Assembly (NCBI RefSeq): GCF_900113695.1
Contig: NZ_FOQH01000009.1
Span: 139,120-203,119, forward strand
Origin: Albimonas pacifica
GTDB lineage: Bacteria; Pseudomonadota; Alphaproteobacteria; Rhodobacterales; Rhodobacteraceae
DNA: 64,000 bases
Direction: 5' to 3'
Numbering within the stretch: position 1 is the first letter of the stretch; each line of letters starts with the position of its first letter. The position numbers and the translations under genes were made by a program. The notes beneath the pieces were generated by a model, which saw nothing but the letters and a program-made list of their open reading frames with translations, had not been told where the DNA came from and searched no databases. Positions 61,330-64,000 of this stretch are shown piece after piece.

Positions 61330-62165
61330 CCCCTTCCGCTCCCGCCCTCGCCCCCCGCCTCGCCGCCGCCGTCGAGGCGGCGACCCCGCGCCTCGGCGAA
61401 GCGCCCGAGATCGCGATGATCCTCGGCTCCGGCCTCGGCCAGCTCGCCGACGCGGTGGAGGGGGCGACGCATATCCCCTACGCCGAGATCCCCGGCTTCC
61501 CGATCTCCACCGCCCCCAGCCATGCCGGGCGTTTCGTGATCGGGCGGCTGTTCGGGCGGCGCGCGGCGCTGATGCAGGGGCGCGTGCACCTCTACGAGGG
61601 GTGGAGCGCCCAGGACGTGGCGCTGCCCGTGTGGTTGATGGCGGCGATGGGGGCGAAGACGCTGGTGGTGACCAACGCCGCCGGCGCGCTGAACCCCGCG
61701 CTGAAGCCCGGCGTTCCGATGCTGATCGAGGATCACCTGAACCTCACCGGGCAGAACCCGCTGATCGGCCCCAACGACGACGCGCTCGGCCCCCGCTTCC
61801 CCGACATGAGCCGCGCCTATGCGCCGGAGCTGCGCGAGCTCGCCCGCGACGCGGCGATGAAGATCGGCGAGGATCTGCCCGCCGGCATCTACGCCGGCAT
61901 CACCGGCCCCTCGCTGGAAACCTCGGCCGAGCGGCGCTGGCTGCGCGCCTCGGGCGGCGACGCGGTGGGCATGTCGACGGTGCTGGAGGTGATCGCGGCG
62001 AACCACGCCGGCATGAAGGTGCTGGGCCTCTCGGCGATCACCAACGCCGCCGACGGCGGCCCCGAGCAGCAGCCCGACACCATCGAGGAGGTGCTGGAGA
62101 ACGCCGCCCGCGCCGGCGCCCGCATCGCCCGCCTGGTCGAGGCCCTGGCCCCCGACCTGCCCTGA
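61326..62165 (+). CDS. punA: purine nucleoside phosphorylase
   Basis: PNP of the trimeric class, 279 residues: ILGSGLGQLADAV (phosphate site), AEIPGFPISTAPSHAGRFVIGRL, LMQGRVHLYEGW, VTNAAGALNP, GITGPSLETSAERRWLR, VGMSTVLEVIAANH and SAITNAADG (base-binding Asn). It cleaves inosine/guanosine to base and ribose 1-phosphate. Start at 61326 overlaps the deaminase stop as ATGA, suggesting sequential action on nucleosides. Confidence 0.94.
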   Translation: MTPSAPALAPRLAAAVEAATPRLGEAPEIAMILGSGLGQLADAVEGATHIPYAEIPGFPISTAPSHAGRFVIGRLFGRRAALMQGRVHLYEGWSAQDVALPVWLMAAMGAKTLVVTNAAGALNPALKPGVPMLIEDHLNLTGQNPLIGPNDDALGPRFPDMSRAYAPELRELARDAAMKIGEDLPAGIYAGITGPSLETSAERRWLRASGGDAVGMSTVLEVIAANHAGMKVLGLSAITNAADGGPEQQPDTIEEVLENAARAGARIARLVEALAPDLP

Positions 62166-62332
62166 CGCCGGCGGGTCCCGGGCCCCTGCCCGGGGATCCC
62201 TGCCCCAGGCGCCCTGTCCGCGCCCCTCGCGTTTTCCGGGCCCGTCCGGGCAGCCCTATCACGCGCACGCTTGATTTCCGCCGCCCGCCGGGGCGACCAT
62301 CGCGACGCCCCCCGCCGAGACCGGAGGTCGCC

Positions 62333-63103
62333 ATGACCGACCGCCCATCCGCCCCGCCCGTCGCCTCGCTTCTCGACCTGACCGGACGCCGGGCGCTCGT
62401 CACCGGCGCCTCCGGCGGCCTCGGCGCGGCGCTGGCCGCGCGGCTCGCCGAGGCGGGGGCGGAGGTGGTGCTCCAGGCCCATGCCAACCACTCCGCCGCC
62501 GAGGCGCTGGCCGCGCGCCTGCGCGAGGCGGGACGCGCGGCGCGGGCGGTGCGCGCCGACCTCTCGGACCCCGCGCGGATCCCGACGCTGGTGGGCGGGG
62601 CCGGGCCGCTCGACCTGCTGGTGCATGCCGCGGCCCGCCAGGACCTCGCCCCCCTCTCCGACGCCGCGGCGTGGGAGGCGGTGATGGCCGTCAACCTCTC
62701 CGCCGCCCGCGCCCTGCTCGCCGCCTTCGCGGCCCAGGCGGAGGCGCCGGAGGGGCGCGCGGCCCTGCTGGTGTCCTCGATCGAGGGGGCGCGCGCGGCG
62801 CCCGGGCACGGGGCCTACGCCGCCTCCAAGGCGGGGCTCGAGATGCTGGCGAAGGCCGCGGCGCTGGAGTTCGCGCCGATGCGGGTCAACGCGCTGGCCC
62901 CCGGCCTGATCGACCGCCCCGGGCTGGAGGCTCGGTGGCCCGAAGGGCTGGCGCGCTGGCGCGCGGCGGCCCCGCTCGGGCGCCCCGGCGCGCCGGAGGA
63001 GGTGGCTGACGCGGCGCTGTTCCTGCTGTCGGACGCCGCGCGCTTCGTCACCGGCGCGACGCTGACCGTCGACGGCGGCGTCTCGGCCGGGCCGGGCTGG
63101 TAG
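62333..63103 (+). CDS. short-chain dehydrogenase/reductase
   Basis: SDR of 256 residues: TGASGGLG (about 23-30), HAAA in place of NNAG (about 98), SSIEG catalytic Ser and YAASK (about 160-164), ending VTGATLTVDGGVSAGPGW. Pteridine-reductase or FabG-like enzymes are possible; HAAA and the VLQAHAN segment lean toward the pteridine-reductase-like branch. GGAGG precedes the ATG at 62333. Not tightly linked to neighbours. Confidence 0.88.
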   Translation: MTDRPSAPPVASLLDLTGRRALVTGASGGLGAALAARLAEAGAEVVLQAHANHSAAEALAARLREAGRAARAVRADLSDPARIPTLVGGAGPLDLLVHAAARQDLAPLSDAAAWEAVMAVNLSAARALLAAFAAQAEAPEGRAALLVSSIEGARAAPGHGAYAASKAGLEMLAKAAALEFAPMRVNALAPGLIDRPGLEARWPEGLARWRAAAPLGRPGAPEEVADAALFLLSDAARFVTGATLTVDGGVSAGPGW

Positions 63104-63280
63104 CGGGCCGCGTCCGGAGACGGGGACGCCGTCCCACCCAGCGAATTCGTGAACCGTTCGGCGCCGTGCGGCCGCGCGGGGGCCCAAGTCCCCGTTCGCG
63201 CCCGCCGCGCCGCGTGCTATGATTCACTCCGAAACCGGCCAGCCGGCGCAGACCGGCGGCCCGAGGCGAAAGGCGTTGCG

Positions 63281-64000
63281 ATGACCCCCCTTCGGCGTTC
63301 CCGCCGACCCGCCGGGCTTGCCCTGGCGACGGCGCTGCTTTTGAGCTCCACCGCGCTTCCCGCGCTGGCCTTCCCGCAACGCTCCGAGGGCGCGCGCTTC
63401 GTCCCCGTGGCCGAGGCGGTGCGCGCCGACCAGTGGGCGGCGGCCTTCCAGTACGCCGAGGCGACCCGCGACCCGGCCGCCATGGACTATGTCCGCTGGC
63501 GCTGGCTGTCGGCCGGCGAGGGCGGCTTCTTCGACGCGCGCGACTTCCTCGCCCGCAACCCCGACTGGCCGCAGACCGACATGATCCGCCGCGAGGCGGA
63601 GCGGAAGATGCCCCTCAACCTGCGCCCCTCGGAGGTGACGGCCTTCTTCGCGGGCCAGACCCCGCTGACCGGCTCCGGCGCCCTGGCGCTGGCCCAGGCG
63701 CAGCTCGCCGACGGCCAGACCCAGGCCGCGCGCGACACCGCCGTCTACGCCTGGCGCGAGAAGTCGCTGACCCCGGACGAGGAATCGCGCCTGCTGGCGA
63801 ACTGGGGCGGCGTGCTCGCCCCTTATCATGTCGAGCGGCTCGACATGCTGCTGTGGCGCGGCCTGACCGGCGAGGCGGAGCGGATGCTCGGCCGCGTCGA
63901 CGCCGCCCACCAGGCGCTGGCGCGCGCGCGCATCTCGCTGCGCCGCGGCGACCCGGGCGTCGACACGCTCGTCGCCCGGGTGCCGGCGGCGCTGGCCGGC
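63281..64000 (+). CDS. lytic murein transglycosylase (Slt-type), partial
   Basis: Open from ATG 63281 to the window end (240 codons), cut off at the edge. Signal peptide about 1-30 (ALATALLLSSTALPALA). The mature part is an all-helical repeat region (AFQYAEATRDPAAMDYVRWRW, FLARNPDWPQTDMIRREAER, AVYAWREKSLTPDEESRLL) as in the superhelical U domain of Slt70. The SLT catalytic domain would lie downstream. It would cleave periplasmic peptidoglycan. Confidence 0.85.
   Translation, partial: MTPLRRSRRPAGLALATALLLSSTALPALAFPQRSEGARFVPVAEAVRADQWAAAFQYAEATRDPAAMDYVRWRWLSAGEGGFFDARDFLARNPDWPQTDMIRREAERKMPLNLRPSEVTAFFAGQTPLTGSGALALAQAQLADGQTQAARDTAVYAWREKSLTPDEESRLLANWGGVLAPYHVERLDMLLWRGLTGEAERMLGRVDAAHQALARARISLRRGDPGVDTLVARVPAALAG

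Overview
The window is very GC-rich, densely coded DNA. Its gene content and order fit an alphaproteobacterium close to the Rhodobacterales: yajC-secD-secF, a MucR/Ros regulator beside miaB, nifU-tsaB-rimI, a GTA-type endolysin/holin pair, a glycerol ABC operon with the DUF2160 gene, and RTX proteins of roseobacter style. It is ordinary chromosome. I see no insertion sequence, integrase, plasmid or phage structural gene and no CRISPR array. Species cannot be named from the sequence.

Layout. 0-3.2 kb: yajC-secD-secF on the minus strand, closed by a clear intrinsic terminator. 3.3-9 kb: pobA with a divergent AraC regulator, an FkbM methyltransferase, an SDR, and a sigma-54-type activator with a degenerate receiver domain; short palindromic repeats lie around pobA and the AraC/FkbM junction. 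9-11 kb: muramidase plus 3-TM holin, resembling the gene-transfer-agent release pair, then tRNA-Ser(GCU). 11.2-13 kb: a DbpA-like DEAD-box helicase. 13.2-19.1 kb: a tightly packed three-gene operon (PycTM/DUF5706-like membrane protein, FecR-TPR-beta-barrel outer-membrane protein, CHASE2 class III nucleotide cyclase). I consider this the most interesting system in the window.

19.3-27.7 kb: a GlpSTPQ-DUF2160-GlpV type glycerol/polyol ABC operon with an iron-dependent alcohol dehydrogenase downstream and a divergent DeoR regulator. 28-30.3 kb: a secreted RTX protein with an unmistakable integrin-beta-like MIDAS domain. 30.3-36 kb: a branched-chain-type (Liv) ABC operon with an SDR translationally coupled inside it, followed upstream by a Baeyer-Villiger monooxygenase and a divergent HCCA-isomerase-like/SDR pair; together these look like an uptake and oxidation locus for a cyclic or aromatic substrate. 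39.9-50.4 kb: DUF917, hydantoinase/oxoprolinase and AroM-like genes divergent from a complete Dpp-type ABC transporter that ends in a coupled LysR gene. 50.6-53.9 kb: class III aminotransferase, GntR repressor and agmatinase-family enzyme around a perfect TGTGATCACA operator.

54-64 kb is mostly housekeeping: usp, nifU, tsaB, rimI, mucR, miaB, a small unknown gene, an amidohydrolase coupled to purine nucleoside phosphorylase, an SDR, and the start of an Slt-type lytic transglycosylase that runs off the window. Large non-coding inverted repeats occur at 54.7 and 59.1 kb. Several genes overlap as ATGA or GTGA, so operon calls are firm. Two genes (glpR-like and tsaB) appear to need a CTG start codon.
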